Shown here one piece after another: positions 7,068-16,209 of a stretch of DNA of 64,000 nt. Position numbers and translations under genes: made by a program. Where the stretch lies: contig JAFGTT010000027.1 in assembly GCA_016933955.1 (NCBI GenBank), positions 181,222 to 245,221 on the forward strand, read 5' to 3'. Under the pieces are notes generated by a model. It made no database searches, was not told the DNA's origin, and was given only the letters and a program-made list of their open reading frames with translations. Within the stretch, counting starts at the first letter, position 1, and each line of letters opens with the position of its first letter. This DNA comes from Candidatus Zixiibacteriota bacterium (GTDB lineage: Bacteria > Zixibacteria > MSB-5A5 > GN15 > PGXB01).

Positions 7068-7681
7068 TTGAACCTCCGCATCAACCCCACCACCTTGCCG
7101 GCCAGCGAAAATTCCGGCGAGTTCTTATCCACCCGGATCGGCTCGTAGGAATCATTCTCGGGTTGCAGACGGATCCGCCCGTTTTCGGGATAATACCGTT
7201 TCACCGTCGCCTCCTCACCGATAATCGCCACCACAATATCGCCCGGGTCGGCCGTCTTCTGTTTTTTGACCAGCACCAGGTCACCATCGAATATCCCGGC
7301 CTTGATCATCGAATCGCCGGTCACCCTGAGTGTGAATGTTTCGCCGCTCGGCAAAAAACTGGCATCGACCGCAATCTCGCCGTCGATATTTTCAATAGCA
7401 TCGATCGGGTTACCGGCCGGCACCGAACCGACCAGCGGCACCCGCCGGATCGCCCCGGACAAATCCCGCACCAGCTCGATCCCGCGCGAAATCAATTCCT
7501 GCCGCCGGATATAACCCTTCTTCATCAGTGCCTGAAGATGCGTCCGGACTCCGTTGGTGGAACTGATCCCGAACTTTTCGCCGATCTCACGGATAGTCGG
7601 CGACTTCCCGCGCTCGGTTATCATTCCCTCAATATATTCGAGAATCTCCCGCTGGCGACCGGTCAAAATTTTCCTGACCAC
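7064..7681 (-). CDS. lexA: LexA repressor
   Basis: A 205-residue SOS repressor of normal length. The N-terminal winged helix (about 1-70) has the ERGKSPTIREIGEKFGISS helix-turn-helix region. The self-cleavage site is Ala89-Gly90 in SVPAGNP, with catalytic Ser124 in TGDSMIKAGI and Lys161 in EATVKRYY, all intact. RecA-stimulated cleavage would derepress SOS genes. The gene has its own promoter with a LexA-type operator inside the spacer (7776-7804), so it is self-regulated, and its stop overlaps the start of a 29-codon frame. Confidence 0.96.
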   Translation of the reverse strand: MVRKILTGRQREILEYIEGMITERGKSPTIREIGEKFGISSTNGVRTHLQALMKKGYIRRQELISRGIELVRDLSGAIRRVPLVGSVPAGNPIDAIENIDGEIAVDASFLPSGETFTLRVTGDSMIKAGIFDGDLVLVKKQKTADPGDIVVAIIGEEATVKRYYPENGRIRLQPENDSYEPIRVDKNSPEFSLAGKVVGLMRRFK

Positions 7682-7775
7682 CGAACCTCCTTATATCTAA
7701 ATCCAACCCTATATTCACCTTCTCTTACTTCAACCCTGCCCGGCCGATTTATCTCCCCTTATCCCTTCCCCATAA

Positions 7776-7804
7776 ACTATACTGCACATATGTTCAGATG
7801 TCAA
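7776..7804 (-). promoter_or_regulatory. lexA promoter with LexA operator in the spacer
   Basis: On the minus strand TTGACA (7799-7804), 17-bp spacer, TATAGT (7776-7781). The spacer is filled by the near-perfect palindrome CTGAACATATGTGCAG (7782-7797), one base from the GAAC-N4-GTTC operator of Gram-positive type. Binding there would block RNA polymerase directly. The predicted start is about 90 bases upstream of lexA. Confidence 0.88.
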
Positions 7805-7903
7805 TATTTTTTTATCGGAGAGGGCCGGTATGGGCTTAATAAGTGATTCCGGGAAAGTGAGAACCGGTAATTCCCGCTCGATCTCAGTCAGGATAAAAAA
7901 CTG

Positions 7904-7931
7904 TTGAAAAAAACGGAAATTTGCTTATAAT
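7904..7931 (+). promoter_or_regulatory. Promoter of purD-purE
   Basis: TTGAAA (7904-7909), 16-bp spacer, TATAAT (7926-7931), with purD starting 26 bases beyond the -10 box and a GAGGG ribosome site at 7948-7952. Confidence 0.75.
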
Positions 7932-7956
7932 AATTGTTTATACTTTTGAGGGCAAT

Positions 7957-9249
7957 ATGATGAAAGTACTTATTGTAGGCTCAGGCGGACGGGAACATGC
8001 TCTCGCCTGGAAATTGAAACAGTCCCCCATGGTCGGTAAAATCTATGTGGCGCCCGGAAATGCGGGGATAAACCTGATCGCCAATTGCATCAATATCAAA
8101 ATCGATGATATCAAAGAACTGGCCAATTTCGCCGAAAGACATCATATCGACCTGACCGTGGTCGGTCCCGAATTACCCCTGACCATCGGGGTTGTCGATG
8201 AATTCAACCGCCGTAATCTCAAGATTTTTGGCCCCACCCGGGCCGCCGCGGAACTCGAGGGATCGAAGGCTTTCGCCAAGGAATTCATGAGAAAACACCA
8301 TATCCCCACCGCCCCGTTTCAGAAATTCACCCAGCCGACCGATGCCGCCTCGTTTGTTAAAACTACCGTGATGCCGATTGTCATCAAAGCCAGCGGTCTG
8401 GCGGCCGGCAAAGGCGCGGTCGTGGTCCGTAGTTATGAGGAAGCCAACCATGTTATCGAAGAAATGATGGTTAAAAAAATATTCGGTGAGGCCGGAGATA
8501 CCATTGTTATTGAAAATTTCCTCGAGGGCCAGGAGCTTTCAGTCATGGCCTTCTGTGACGGCGCCAATATCAAGATGATGCTCCCTTCGCAGGATCATAA
8601 ACCGATCGGCGAGGGCGATACCGGCCCCAACACCGGTGGTATGGGGGCCTATTGCCCGGCGACTTTTGTCGACGAAGCCACCATGGCCCTGATCAGGGAC
8701 CATATCATTGACCGCGCTGTCCTGGGAATGGCCAAGGAAGGGCGGCTCTACAAGGGTGTCCTTTATGCCGGATTGATGTTGACCGACAATGGCCCCAAGG
8801 TGGTCGAATTCAACTGCCGCTTCGGCGACCCGGAAACCCAGGCGGTTCTGCCGCTTTTGAAATCGGATCTGGCCGATATCATGATCGCCGTTATCGAAGG
8901 CCATCTCAATTCAATTGATGATCTCAAATGGGAAGAAGGCGCCGCCTCATGTGTTGTTCTGGCCTCCAAAGGCTACCCGCAAAAAGCTGAAACCGGCAAA
9001 CGGATTTTCGGTTTAAGGAATTACAGCGATCGAAATTGCCAGCTTTTTCATGCCGGAACCCGGCGTAACGGCAAAAACTGGTTTACCGCCGGAGGGCGGG
9101 TGATCGGGGTCACTTCGGTAGATACGGATTTGAAGTCGTCACTGGCGAAAGCCTATGATGTCATAAACGCGATTAAGTTTGACGGGATGTATTACCGGAC
9201 CGATATTGGTTCCCGCGCCAATATTCCGGTTAAAATATCGAGGATTTAG
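7957..9249 (+). CDS. purD: Phosphoribosylamine-glycine ligase
   Basis: A 430-residue ATP-grasp enzyme of normal length that joins 5-phosphoribosylamine and glycine in the second step of purine synthesis. The N-terminal GSGGREHALAWKL, the ATP-grasp signature IKASGLAAGKGAVV, EEFLEG-like IENFLEGQELSV, the HKPIGEGDTGPNTGGMGAY loop and FNCRFGDPETQ are all present. The start is the first of two adjacent ATGs at 7957, after GAGGGCAAT. It is followed after four bases by purE. A good promoter lies upstream. Confidence 0.96.
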   Translation: MMKVLIVGSGGREHALAWKLKQSPMVGKIYVAPGNAGINLIANCINIKIDDIKELANFAERHHIDLTVVGPELPLTIGVVDEFNRRNLKIFGPTRAAAELEGSKAFAKEFMRKHHIPTAPFQKFTQPTDAASFVKTTVMPIVIKASGLAAGKGAVVVRSYEEANHVIEEMMVKKIFGEAGDTIVIENFLEGQELSVMAFCDGANIKMMLPSQDHKPIGEGDTGPNTGGMGAYCPATFVDEATMALIRDHIIDRAVLGMAKEGRLYKGVLYAGLMLTDNGPKVVEFNCRFGDPETQAVLPLLKSDLADIMIAVIEGHLNSIDDLKWEEGAASCVVLASKGYPQKAETGKRIFGLRNYSDRNCQLFHAGTRRNGKNWFTAGGRVIGVTSVDTDLKSSLAKAYDVINAIKFDGMYYRTDIGSRANIPVKISRI

Positions 9250-9253
9250 TATT

Positions 9254-9679
9254 ATGCCCAAAGTCTTGATTATGATCGGATCGACCTCGGACTCCGAATA
9301 CGCCGAAGAGTGCCGAAAAAGGCTGAACGAACTGGGAATTGAAAGCGTTATAGAAATATCGTCAGCCCATCGCCAGCCGGAGAGAACCGATGAATTGGCT
9401 CGATGCGCTTCCGACAATGGTTTCGAAACGGTCATCTGTATGGCCGGGATGGCGGCGGCTCTGCCGGGAGTGGTTGCGGCCCGGACCGGATTACCGGTTA
9501 TCGGGGTGCCCTTGCCCGCCTCCTTAAACGGTTTGGATTCACTTCTTTCGATCGCCCAGATGCCTTCCGGGGTACCGGTGGCCACCATGGGCATCGGAAA
9601 AGCAGGCGCCAAAAACGCGGCCAATCTGGCGGCTAGAATTCTGGCCCTGAAATATCCCGAAATCGCCGCCGGCTTGTAA
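9254..9679 (+). CDS. purE: N5-carboxyaminoimidazole ribonucleotide mutase, PurE family
   Basis: A 141-residue PurE protein that makes carboxy-AIR in purine synthesis. GSTSDSEYAEEC binds the ribonucleotide phosphate; SSAHRQPERT holds the catalytic His (SAHRTP in most class I enzymes); GLDSLLSIAQMPSGVPVAT is standard class I. The loop that usually reads GAAHLPGM reads GMAAALPGV, so the second conserved histidine is Ala. The start is the ATG 4 bases after purD. No purK partner is seen in the window. Confidence 0.92.
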   Translation: MPKVLIMIGSTSDSEYAEECRKRLNELGIESVIEISSAHRQPERTDELARCASDNGFETVICMAGMAAALPGVVAARTGLPVIGVPLPASLNGLDSLLSIAQMPSGVPVATMGIGKAGAKNAANLAARILALKYPEIAAGL

Positions 9680-9752
9680 AACCGGGCCTATTTTTTTTGT
9701 GTTTTCGAGTGATATGATTGTAAAATATAATAAGAATGAAAGGAGTGTGTTA

Positions 9753-10691
9753 ATGATCTCTAAGCTACTTCGCGGAAAAATGTCCATCTTTATTGCCCTG
9801 ATGCTTGTGCTGGGCATGGTGGTCGCAACTTCAATCGCCAGAGCTGATACGGAAAAAGCCAAGGAACATTTCAACACCGGCTTGACGCTTTCCAAGGATG
9901 GCAATGATTCACTGGCTGTCATGGAATACAATCAGGCCATCAAGGAAGACCCTAACTTCGTCGATGCCTATATCAACCTGGGATCGATCTATTTTGCCGG
10001 TGAAAATCTCGGTGAAGCGGAAAAGATGTTCAAGAAGGTAACCGAAATTGCGCCTGATAATGCCGATGGCTGGGCTAACCTGGGTCGAACCTACTACAAA
10101 CAGAAGAAAAATATCGAAGCCGAACAGGCCTATAAAACCGTGATCCAGAAAAATCCGAATTATAATGAGATCTACAAGGATTTGGGATTGCTGTATTACA
10201 ACAGCCAGCCGTCCAACTGGCCTGCCCTGATCGAGAATATGCAGGTCTATACCAGCCGGGTTACCGATGATTACCTCGCCTTCTACCTGATCGGAAAAGG
10301 CTATCAGAAAATGAAAAAATATCCCGAGGCAATCGAGGCTTTCAATAAAACGATTGCCCTCAAGAAGGATTATTTCAACGCATACAATAGCCTTGGCCAG
10401 ATTTATCAGGACCAGGACAAGAATAAAGAAGCCTACCAGATGTACCAGAAGGCGGTCGATGCCGATCCCGGTAACTATAAGGCCTATTATAACCTGGCCA
10501 TATCTTATGAAACCGTTTATCAGGAAGATAAGGCCAAAATCGACCAGATTATCGATTACTGGTCGAAATTCCTGAAAGTGGCCAAAAGTAATTCCCGCGC
10601 CAAATCCATGGTTGATGGTGCCGAGGAACATCTCACCCAGCTTAAGGAACTCAAGACTCACTATGAAGAAGAAGCCGCCGGTAAATACTAA
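9753..10691 (+). CDS. Exported TPR-repeat protein
   Basis: A 312-residue protein with a signal peptide (hydrophobic run FIALMLVLGMVVATSI, likely cut after ARA near residue 31). The rest is about seven tetratricopeptide repeats (for example YINLGSIYFAGENLGEAEKMF and ANLGRTYYKQKKNIEAEQAY), ending in a charged helix. TPR domains bind proteins, so it is probably a periplasmic scaffold. The start is the ATG at 9753 with AGGAG 7 bases upstream. It stands alone between purE and a strong terminator. Confidence 0.85.
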   Translation: MISKLLRGKMSIFIALMLVLGMVVATSIARADTEKAKEHFNTGLTLSKDGNDSLAVMEYNQAIKEDPNFVDAYINLGSIYFAGENLGEAEKMFKKVTEIAPDNADGWANLGRTYYKQKKNIEAEQAYKTVIQKNPNYNEIYKDLGLLYYNSQPSNWPALIENMQVYTSRVTDDYLAFYLIGKGYQKMKKYPEAIEAFNKTIALKKDYFNAYNSLGQIYQDQDKNKEAYQMYQKAVDADPGNYKAYYNLAISYETVYQEDKAKIDQIIDYWSKFLKVAKSNSRAKSMVDGAEEHLTQLKELKTHYEEEAAGKY

Positions 10692-10723
10692 ATTCGGCGA
10701 GAAATTAAAATATTATGTTGACA

Positions 10724-10748
10724 AACCGGCCCAATAGGCCGGTTTTTT
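10724..10748 (+). terminator. Rho-independent terminator after the TPR gene
   Basis: AACCGGCC (10724-10731) pairs with GGCCGGTT (10737-10744) around a 5-base loop, followed by six T. Confidence 0.9.
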
Positions 10749-10786
10749 AATTCTGATAATAAACCATTTTCTCGGCGGATAATACT

Positions 10787-11653
10787 TTGCTGGAACGTTT
10801 GCAGACACCCATAGCCAGTACCAGGTTGTCACTGGTTGTTAATGTTATTTTATTTATCCTGAAACTGGTGGCCGGAATCGCCGGGCGTTCCCAGGCACTG
10901 GTGGCCGATGCTCTTAATTCTCTTCTGGATATTGTCGCCAATGTTATTGTCTGGCTGGGAATCAGGGTAGCCGGTCGTCCGGCCGATCAGGATCACCCTT
11001 TCGGTCATGGCAATGCCGATAACCTGGCCGCTGTCTTTGTGGCCCTGATTCTCTTTGTCACCGGCGCCTATATCGGCCTGGAATCGATTCAGGCCATTTT
11101 TGGCAACCGAACCGTCAAACCGGCGTACCTGGCCACCGCGGTCGCTCTTGGAACGGTTATTGTCAAAGAGATTCTTTACCGATACACGATAAAAATAGGT
11201 CGTAAACACAAATCCTCTGCCGTGATCGCCAATGCCTATGACCACCGTTCCGATGTTATCGTGTCCCTGGGTACTCTGACCGGTATTATCCTGGCGCAGG
11301 CTGGTTATCCCGTCATGGACCCGATTGCCGGGCTGTGGGTGGCTTTCTTTATTTTCAAGCAGGGGACCAGAATAATTCGCGACAATATTCAGACCCTGAT
11401 GGTGGCCTCACCAGGGATTGAATATGAGGCGGAATTAAAAGATTTTATCGGCCGCCAGAAGGGTGTCGTCAAGGTGGTCTGGCTTCGAGGCAAAAGAGTC
11501 GGATCCGGCTTTTACATTGATGTTGCCATACAAACCGATGGCAATATAACGGTTTACGAGGGCCATAATATCGCCTCGCAAATCCAGATGGCTGTCAGGG
11601 AACAGTATCTGGAAGTCCTGGGGGTGGTGGTCCATGTCGAACCCGATTATTGA
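10787..11653 (+). CDS. Cation diffusion facilitator transporter
   Basis: A 288-residue CDF protein: six membrane segments in the first 200 residues and a cytoplasmic ferredoxin-like C-terminal domain (about 210-288, ending VVVHVEPDY). The transport site is seen in helix 2 as ADALNSLLD, where the common His/Asp is replaced by Asn, and in helix 5 as DHRSD. The loop motif DHPFGHGNAD matches the family's HPFGHGKAE. It exports divalent cations such as Zn, Fe, Mn or Cd in exchange for protons. The best start is the TTG at 10787; no ATG is in frame upstream before a stop. Confidence 0.9.
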   Translation: MLERLQTPIASTRLSLVVNVILFILKLVAGIAGRSQALVADALNSLLDIVANVIVWLGIRVAGRPADQDHPFGHGNADNLAAVFVALILFVTGAYIGLESIQAIFGNRTVKPAYLATAVALGTVIVKEILYRYTIKIGRKHKSSAVIANAYDHRSDVIVSLGTLTGIILAQAGYPVMDPIAGLWVAFFIFKQGTRIIRDNIQTLMVASPGIEYEAELKDFIGRQKGVVKVVWLRGKRVGSGFYIDVAIQTDGNITVYEGHNIASQIQMAVREQYLEVLGVVVHVEPDY

Positions 11654-11691
11654 AAGCTAATAGGAAATCAGTTACGGGTGGTCACTTTAAC

Positions 11692-11721
11692 TTGACAAAA
11701 TCGAACATATCCATATATATT
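11692..11721 (+). promoter_or_regulatory. Orphan promoter in front of a hairpin
   Basis: TTGACA (11692-11697), 18-bp spacer, TATATT (11716-11721), with no protein gene downstream on this strand; the next gene is on the opposite strand. Confidence 0.55.
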
Positions 11722-11727
11722 TTTACA

Positions 11728-11818
11728 GGTAAAAAATAAGAGAGTTCTTCTTTGAAATCCCCGGGTTTGTAAAAGTCCCCTCTAAATCCGGTCAAAGAAA
11801 GCTCTCTTATATTTTTTC
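11728..11818 (+). ncRNA. Candidate hairpin small RNA (or shared bidirectional terminator)
   Basis: The predicted transcript of about 90 bases would fold into one long hairpin: outer arms 11731-11755 and 11792-11817, inner arms CCGGGTTT (11761-11768) and AAATCCGG (11784-11791), loop of 15 bases, ending in six T. It starts 7 bases after a good orphan promoter. The outer arms alone also give A and T runs on both sides and could end the two converging genes. A terminator alone does not explain the promoter or the paired inner stem. Confidence 0.45.
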
Positions 11819-11846
11819 AGGCTCAATATCCGCCTATTTCAGTCTT

Positions 11847-13085
11847 TCAGTCGGAAAACTCCACTGAATCAAAATCATCCCAGTCAATGATTGTCTCATC
11901 GCGCTGATCGGAAATAATTATTCCTTTATTGTCATTGTCCACATCGTTCGAGCCCCGGAGACGATACGTCCGCCCATCCTTCAGCGTAACCAGACTGCTC
12001 CGGGAGGACGACTTTTCAATCGATTTTATATTAGAGAATTCTATTTCCAGTTCGATATCCTTAATGTTGCCGTTGAGAAGCTCCCAGGTGTACTCTTCGT
12101 CATCATCCCATTTGATATCCCCGCTGTATTTTTCGCCGTCCTCGGTGATTACCGTGCCATGGAGTTTTCGACCGCCATCGAAGCGCTTGTATTCCGGGCC
12201 TTCGGGGGCATCCTTGAATTCCAGACGGTCGAAATCATCCCAATCTATCTTAACCGCACCAAGCCCGAGATCCGAAATCACTATTCCCCGATTACCGCTG
12301 TTGATATCATTGGATTCATCCAGTTTCATATCACTGCCGCTTTTCAGCGTGACTATGGCGGAATTCGATGACCGGCGTTCAATCGAGGCGATATTGCCGA
12401 ACTCGATTTTTCGTTTGCGCCGCCCCTCATTTCCGTCCAGAATATCATCGCTGAACACCTCATCCATATCCCAGCAGACATAACCGGTAAATTCCTCTCC
12501 GCGGCGGGTCGTCAGCGTCCCGTAGAGTCTCTGGCCAAAGGGCGATTTGCGTTTCTCTGCTGGCATGAATTCGATCCGATCAATGTCATCCCAGTAAATT
12601 TCGATTATCCCCTCTTTTTGGTCATCGATCAATATCTCCCGATTATCATTGCCGATATCGCCCGATCCCCCACTCAGTTCAATTTCCTCGCCCGATTTCA
12701 ATTCCAGAAGGACTTCATTATCACCCACCGGTGTCAGGGTCTTGATATGCCCCATCATAATCCCCGATTGAGCCTCATTACCCCAGCCCCAGGAGGAGCC
12801 TTCACCCTCGCTGTATATGGTCAGACCGAAAATACTTATTTCCTTATGGCGGCGATCACGATCACGATCACGATAATGCCGCCGATTGACGCGATCCAGT
12901 TCCTTATTGCCGTCAATAATATCGAACCAGGCCGCCTCGTTTTTATCCCAGCGGATAAATCCCTCGAATACCTCATTGTCGACCGTATAAATCCTGCCGT
13001 ACAACTGGCTTTGGTCGGCTGATGCGTCGGGTGCAATCAGCAGTATACCGAAAATTAAAACCATTGCGGGAAATAACGCTTTCAT
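11847..13085 (-). CDS. Exported protein with three tandem repeats, unknown function
   Basis: A 412-residue protein with a signal peptide (cut near ASA, residue 23). The rest is three repeats of about 105-145 residues, roughly 28-173, 187-293 and 308-412. Each opens with a LYG/LHG-T strand then GE-x-(F/Y)-x-G-x-(I/V)-x-W-D, passes a DGN/NGN turn, and closes with N-D-N-x-x-I-x-I-x-D then W-D-D-x-D-x-(I/L/V)-E-F. The regular strand pattern suggests small beta-barrels or sandwiches on the cell surface or in the periplasm. The first repeat holds an arginine/aspartate-rich insertion near 66-80. I do not recognise the family. Confidence 0.82.
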   Translation of the reverse strand: MKALFPAMVLIFGILLIAPDASADQSQLYGRIYTVDNEVFEGFIRWDKNEAAWFDIIDGNKELDRVNRRHYRDRDRDRRHKEISIFGLTIYSEGEGSSWGWGNEAQSGIMMGHIKTLTPVGDNEVLLELKSGEEIELSGGSGDIGNDNREILIDDQKEGIIEIYWDDIDRIEFMPAEKRKSPFGQRLYGTLTTRRGEEFTGYVCWDMDEVFSDDILDGNEGRRKRKIEFGNIASIERRSSNSAIVTLKSGSDMKLDESNDINSGNRGIVISDLGLGAVKIDWDDFDRLEFKDAPEGPEYKRFDGGRKLHGTVITEDGEKYSGDIKWDDDEEYTWELLNGNIKDIELEIEFSNIKSIEKSSSRSSLVTLKDGRTYRLRGSNDVDNDNKGIIISDQRDETIIDWDDFDSVEFSD

Positions 13086-13215
13086 GGCCTCATCTCCATT
13101 ATTATATAGTTTCTCTTTTGCTTACCTGATTTGACGAATCAGAGCGGCAAATGTTTCGAAGATGATAATTTTTTGGATTGGCAATCGGTCAGGAGTGCCT
13201 GACAGGGATAAAAAG

Positions 13216-16080
13216 CTATTTCAGTAAAAGCATCTTCTTTATCAAATTCCGATTGGAAGTATCCAGCCGATAAAAATACAGTCCGCTCGGGGCCGGATAG
13301 CCATTATCAAGAATGGAATTCCAGACCAACCGGTGTGTTCCCGATGACATGAAGCCATTATACAGGCGGCAAACTTCCTGACCCAGGATATTATAAATGA
13401 CAATCGAAACCGACGATGCCTGCGGCAGAGTCAACTCGATTATCGTTTGGGAGTTGAAAGGATTGGGGTAGTTTTGTTCCAGGCGGTATTGATCCGGCAA
13501 AAGTGTTTCCGGCTCATCATCGACCGCAGTTGGTTCGCCGATTATTAACTGACCCGGGATAACCACCCCCACCTGTTTGGTCAGGTCCACGGCCAAGAAA
13601 TACATCCCCGAACTGTCCGAGGAAAGGGTGTCAATCGTATTGAAGACATCGACTTCTCCGGCCGTGAAAAAAAGATCGGCCAGGTAATATTCTCCGGTAA
13701 GTATAAGACTATCGCCAATCAATGAATCAATCACCCGGAATCCGATTTCACCTCGGCCGGCCTCGACATTCCTATAGCCGGTCACGAAATCAGGGAAATT
13801 ACTTTCTCTGATTACTATCGAATCGAGGACCGCTGTGGTGGTATCGTAAGTGAAGGGAATATAACCGCCTGAGGAGGCATTAATCAGGGTAATATACAGC
13901 GGCATCACCCCGATCCCCCCCGGTTCGGCACTGGCATTGTAAAATTGAACGCTGTCCCCGGATGAGAGATACAGCAGAACCGGAATCGATACCGCCTGAT
14001 TGAATGAAGCGCTGTCGTAAATTATCAAAGCCCCCTCATGATACCCGGTCGACATTGTCTCCGTCATGATGGTTAAATTGATTGTGTCATTATCAGACCC
14101 GGAAGTCTTATCCAGTTCTAACCAGCCGGCTTCACAGGTTGCATTCCAATCCAGGCTTCCCGTGCCCGGATTGCGGATAATAATTTGCGCTGTCAGGGTA
14201 TCTCCTGCAATTCCATGCCGCTCGATCGAATCCGGATCCGGCTCGATACAGGCCATATTCCCGGCCAGGTCAAGATGCACCCAGGCGGTCTCGGGGGAAT
14301 TGGCCGCCTGATCGGACCTGAGAGCCAGAGAACCGTAATAATCACCCGGAGGCAAACCGGCGATATCGACGTCGATTCCGACCGAATCACCCTGCTCACC
14401 GTAATTGATATCCGTACTGAACCAGGCAATATTCTCTTCCACTGTCCATTCGAGATTTCCCGTCCCCGTATTATTCACTCTGATATACTGTCTTTCAGGA
14501 TTCCCCAGTTCAGCCAGTACCGAAAATTCCAGCGTATCGGGATCGGCCTCCAGAAGCGGCGCGGTAACAATCAGCGTAACCGAGACAACCTCCGAGGAAT
14601 CATGGTGCTCAAGATCGATTAAATGAACATATCCATAGTATGTTCCGTACGAAAAGGTGTCGGCCGTTGGCGTAATGGTGAAACTCGCCGGCGTCGATCC
14701 GGAGTCGGGACTGACCGACAGCCAGTCGACCTCGGGCCGGGCCGTCCATTCAAGCTCTCCGAAACCGGCATTGGACACGGTTACGCTCTGGCCTGAGGGC
14801 AGATTGCCGCCCTCTTCCATAGTGAAGGTCAGGCACGCCGGATCGGGTATCAGGGTCGGGTTATTGTATTGCTCGATGGTGGCATAGATATCGAAATTAC
14901 CGGAACGATTGTCGGCCCAGACAAAAAAGAATTTATATCCATCACTGTCGACATCGGGCTGAAGCTGGCGCCCACTGCTGGATTCATGAACGGCGAAATT
15001 ACCGCCCGAAATCTGGCCATTGTAGTCTATTATTTGGGCCATGACATCGAATTGCCCCGAGGCGGAGTCGGCCCAGACCGCCCCGATATTTCCCATCCGG
15101 TCGGAACAGAGAGATACCTCTTTCTGGGTAAATCCCGGATCACCCGTATTTAGTCTCCTTGAAGCCGTAAAGGCCGTTCCATCGGCTTTGAATCGCCTCA
15201 GGTAAATATCCGGATTGATCGGATAGGATCCGTTGCGCCAGTCAACCCAGGCAATAAAGAAACGATTGTTGCCGTCGGCGGCGATGGCCGGAAAGGCCTG
15301 CCGCGTTTTCGAGACATCATCATTAACCCTGAAATTACTCCCGACCATCGTTGCGCTTGAATCGAATATCTGGGCGTAAATATCATCGTCACCGCCTCGG
15401 TTATCGTACCAGGTCACGACAAATCCGCCATCGGAAAAAGCCGCCACCCGGGGGGCATGTTGCTGATTGGTTCCGCCATCGCTGTTGATTTTAAAATTGC
15501 CTCCGACCAGAGAACCGCCCGCCAAAACCCGTTGACCGTATATATCCCATTGGCTGTTGCGGTAATCCGCCCAGACCACCACAAAAGATCCATTGGAAAA
15601 TACCCCGGCATCCGGAGCCTCACAGGTCAGGTCTTGAATCTGGGTGGTTATATTGAAATTCGTCCCGACCTCAAGGGAATCGAGGCAGGAGGCATAGATA
15701 TCGGGGTAAAAAGGATAAGTATCGTTGCGATAATCTCTCCAGACCGCCGGGTAATGGCCGAAACCGTCACTTTCGATCGCCGATTCCGATTGCACCGCCC
15801 CGGAGCCATCATCATTGACCATGATGTTGCCGCCCGGTCTGTTTCCCGACGTATCAAACATCTGGCAATAGATGTCATTCTGACCGTTTCGTTTATCACT
15901 CCAGATCACGACAAAACATCCATTGCCGCCAAAGGCGACCCGGGGGAAATTCTGGTCGGTGGTGGTATTATCAGTATTGACACGGATATCGTGAATATCC
16001 GCAAAAATCGTGTCCGCGCCGGTAATAATCAAAAGGCCGGAAATAATAACGGCCTGCCATAGCAATCGCCTTCTCATCAT
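13216..16080 (-). CDS. Large secreted protein with BACON-type domains and a type IX-like C-terminal sorting domain
   Basis: A 954-residue protein from the ATG at 16080 (RRR then hydrophobic signal, cut near IFA-D); a TTG twelve codons upstream gives a worse signal peptide. Residues about 25-400 hold seven or so blade-like repeats with the pattern W-x-D-x-R-x-G-x-x-D-I-Y, likely a beta-propeller. Residues about 410-720 hold three BACON-like domains (LEWTARPEVDWLSVSPDSG and relatives). A cohesin/Ig-like region follows. The end is a FlgD/type IX-like sorting domain with NYPNPFNS, YNILGQEV, GLYFYRLD and a basic tail. It is expected on the cell surface, possibly binding glycans or proteins. Confidence 0.85.
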   Translation of the reverse strand: MMRRRLLWQAVIISGLLIITGADTIFADIHDIRVNTDNTTTDQNFPRVAFGGNGCFVVIWSDKRNGQNDIYCQMFDTSGNRPGGNIMVNDDGSGAVQSESAIESDGFGHYPAVWRDYRNDTYPFYPDIYASCLDSLEVGTNFNITTQIQDLTCEAPDAGVFSNGSFVVVWADYRNSQWDIYGQRVLAGGSLVGGNFKINSDGGTNQQHAPRVAAFSDGGFVVTWYDNRGGDDDIYAQIFDSSATMVGSNFRVNDDVSKTRQAFPAIAADGNNRFFIAWVDWRNGSYPINPDIYLRRFKADGTAFTASRRLNTGDPGFTQKEVSLCSDRMGNIGAVWADSASGQFDVMAQIIDYNGQISGGNFAVHESSSGRQLQPDVDSDGYKFFFVWADNRSGNFDIYATIEQYNNPTLIPDPACLTFTMEEGGNLPSGQSVTVSNAGFGELEWTARPEVDWLSVSPDSGSTPASFTITPTADTFSYGTYYGYVHLIDLEHHDSSEVVSVTLIVTAPLLEADPDTLEFSVLAELGNPERQYIRVNNTGTGNLEWTVEENIAWFSTDINYGEQGDSVGIDVDIAGLPPGDYYGSLALRSDQAANSPETAWVHLDLAGNMACIEPDPDSIERHGIAGDTLTAQIIIRNPGTGSLDWNATCEAGWLELDKTSGSDNDTINLTIMTETMSTGYHEGALIIYDSASFNQAVSIPVLLYLSSGDSVQFYNASAEPGGIGVMPLYITLINASSGGYIPFTYDTTTAVLDSIVIRESNFPDFVTGYRNVEAGRGEIGFRVIDSLIGDSLILTGEYYLADLFFTAGEVDVFNTIDTLSSDSSGMYFLAVDLTKQVGVVIPGQLIIGEPTAVDDEPETLLPDQYRLEQNYPNPFNSQTIIELTLPQASSVSIVIYNILGQEVCRLYNGFMSSGTHRLVWNSILDNGYPAPSGLYFYRLDTSNRNLIKKMLLLK

Positions 16081-16209
16081 TTTCTGAGAAAAAGCAATTA
16101 TAATGCCCCTGACCAAGGTCCCGGTAAAAAAATTCCAAATATCCCCAAGTCGATGTTTTCCAATATGATAATAATGAATGGTGAAAGTTGGTGGAAAATG
16201 ATAACAATG

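Noticed and set aside
6104..7148. Arginine-rich plus-strand frames through the repeat island
   Set aside because: They only translate repeat DNA (SREGWIRRRRRRG-like) and cross unit boundaries; no start site.
7831..7911. 25-codon plus-strand frame between lexA and purD
   Set aside because: No membrane segment, and it runs into the purD -35 box; nothing but a GAGAGGG-like site supports it.
9909..10661. 250-codon minus-strand frame opposite the TPR gene
   Set aside because: Isoleucine/leucine-rich shadow caused by the TPR codons; the plus strand has signal peptide, repeats, ribosome site and terminator.
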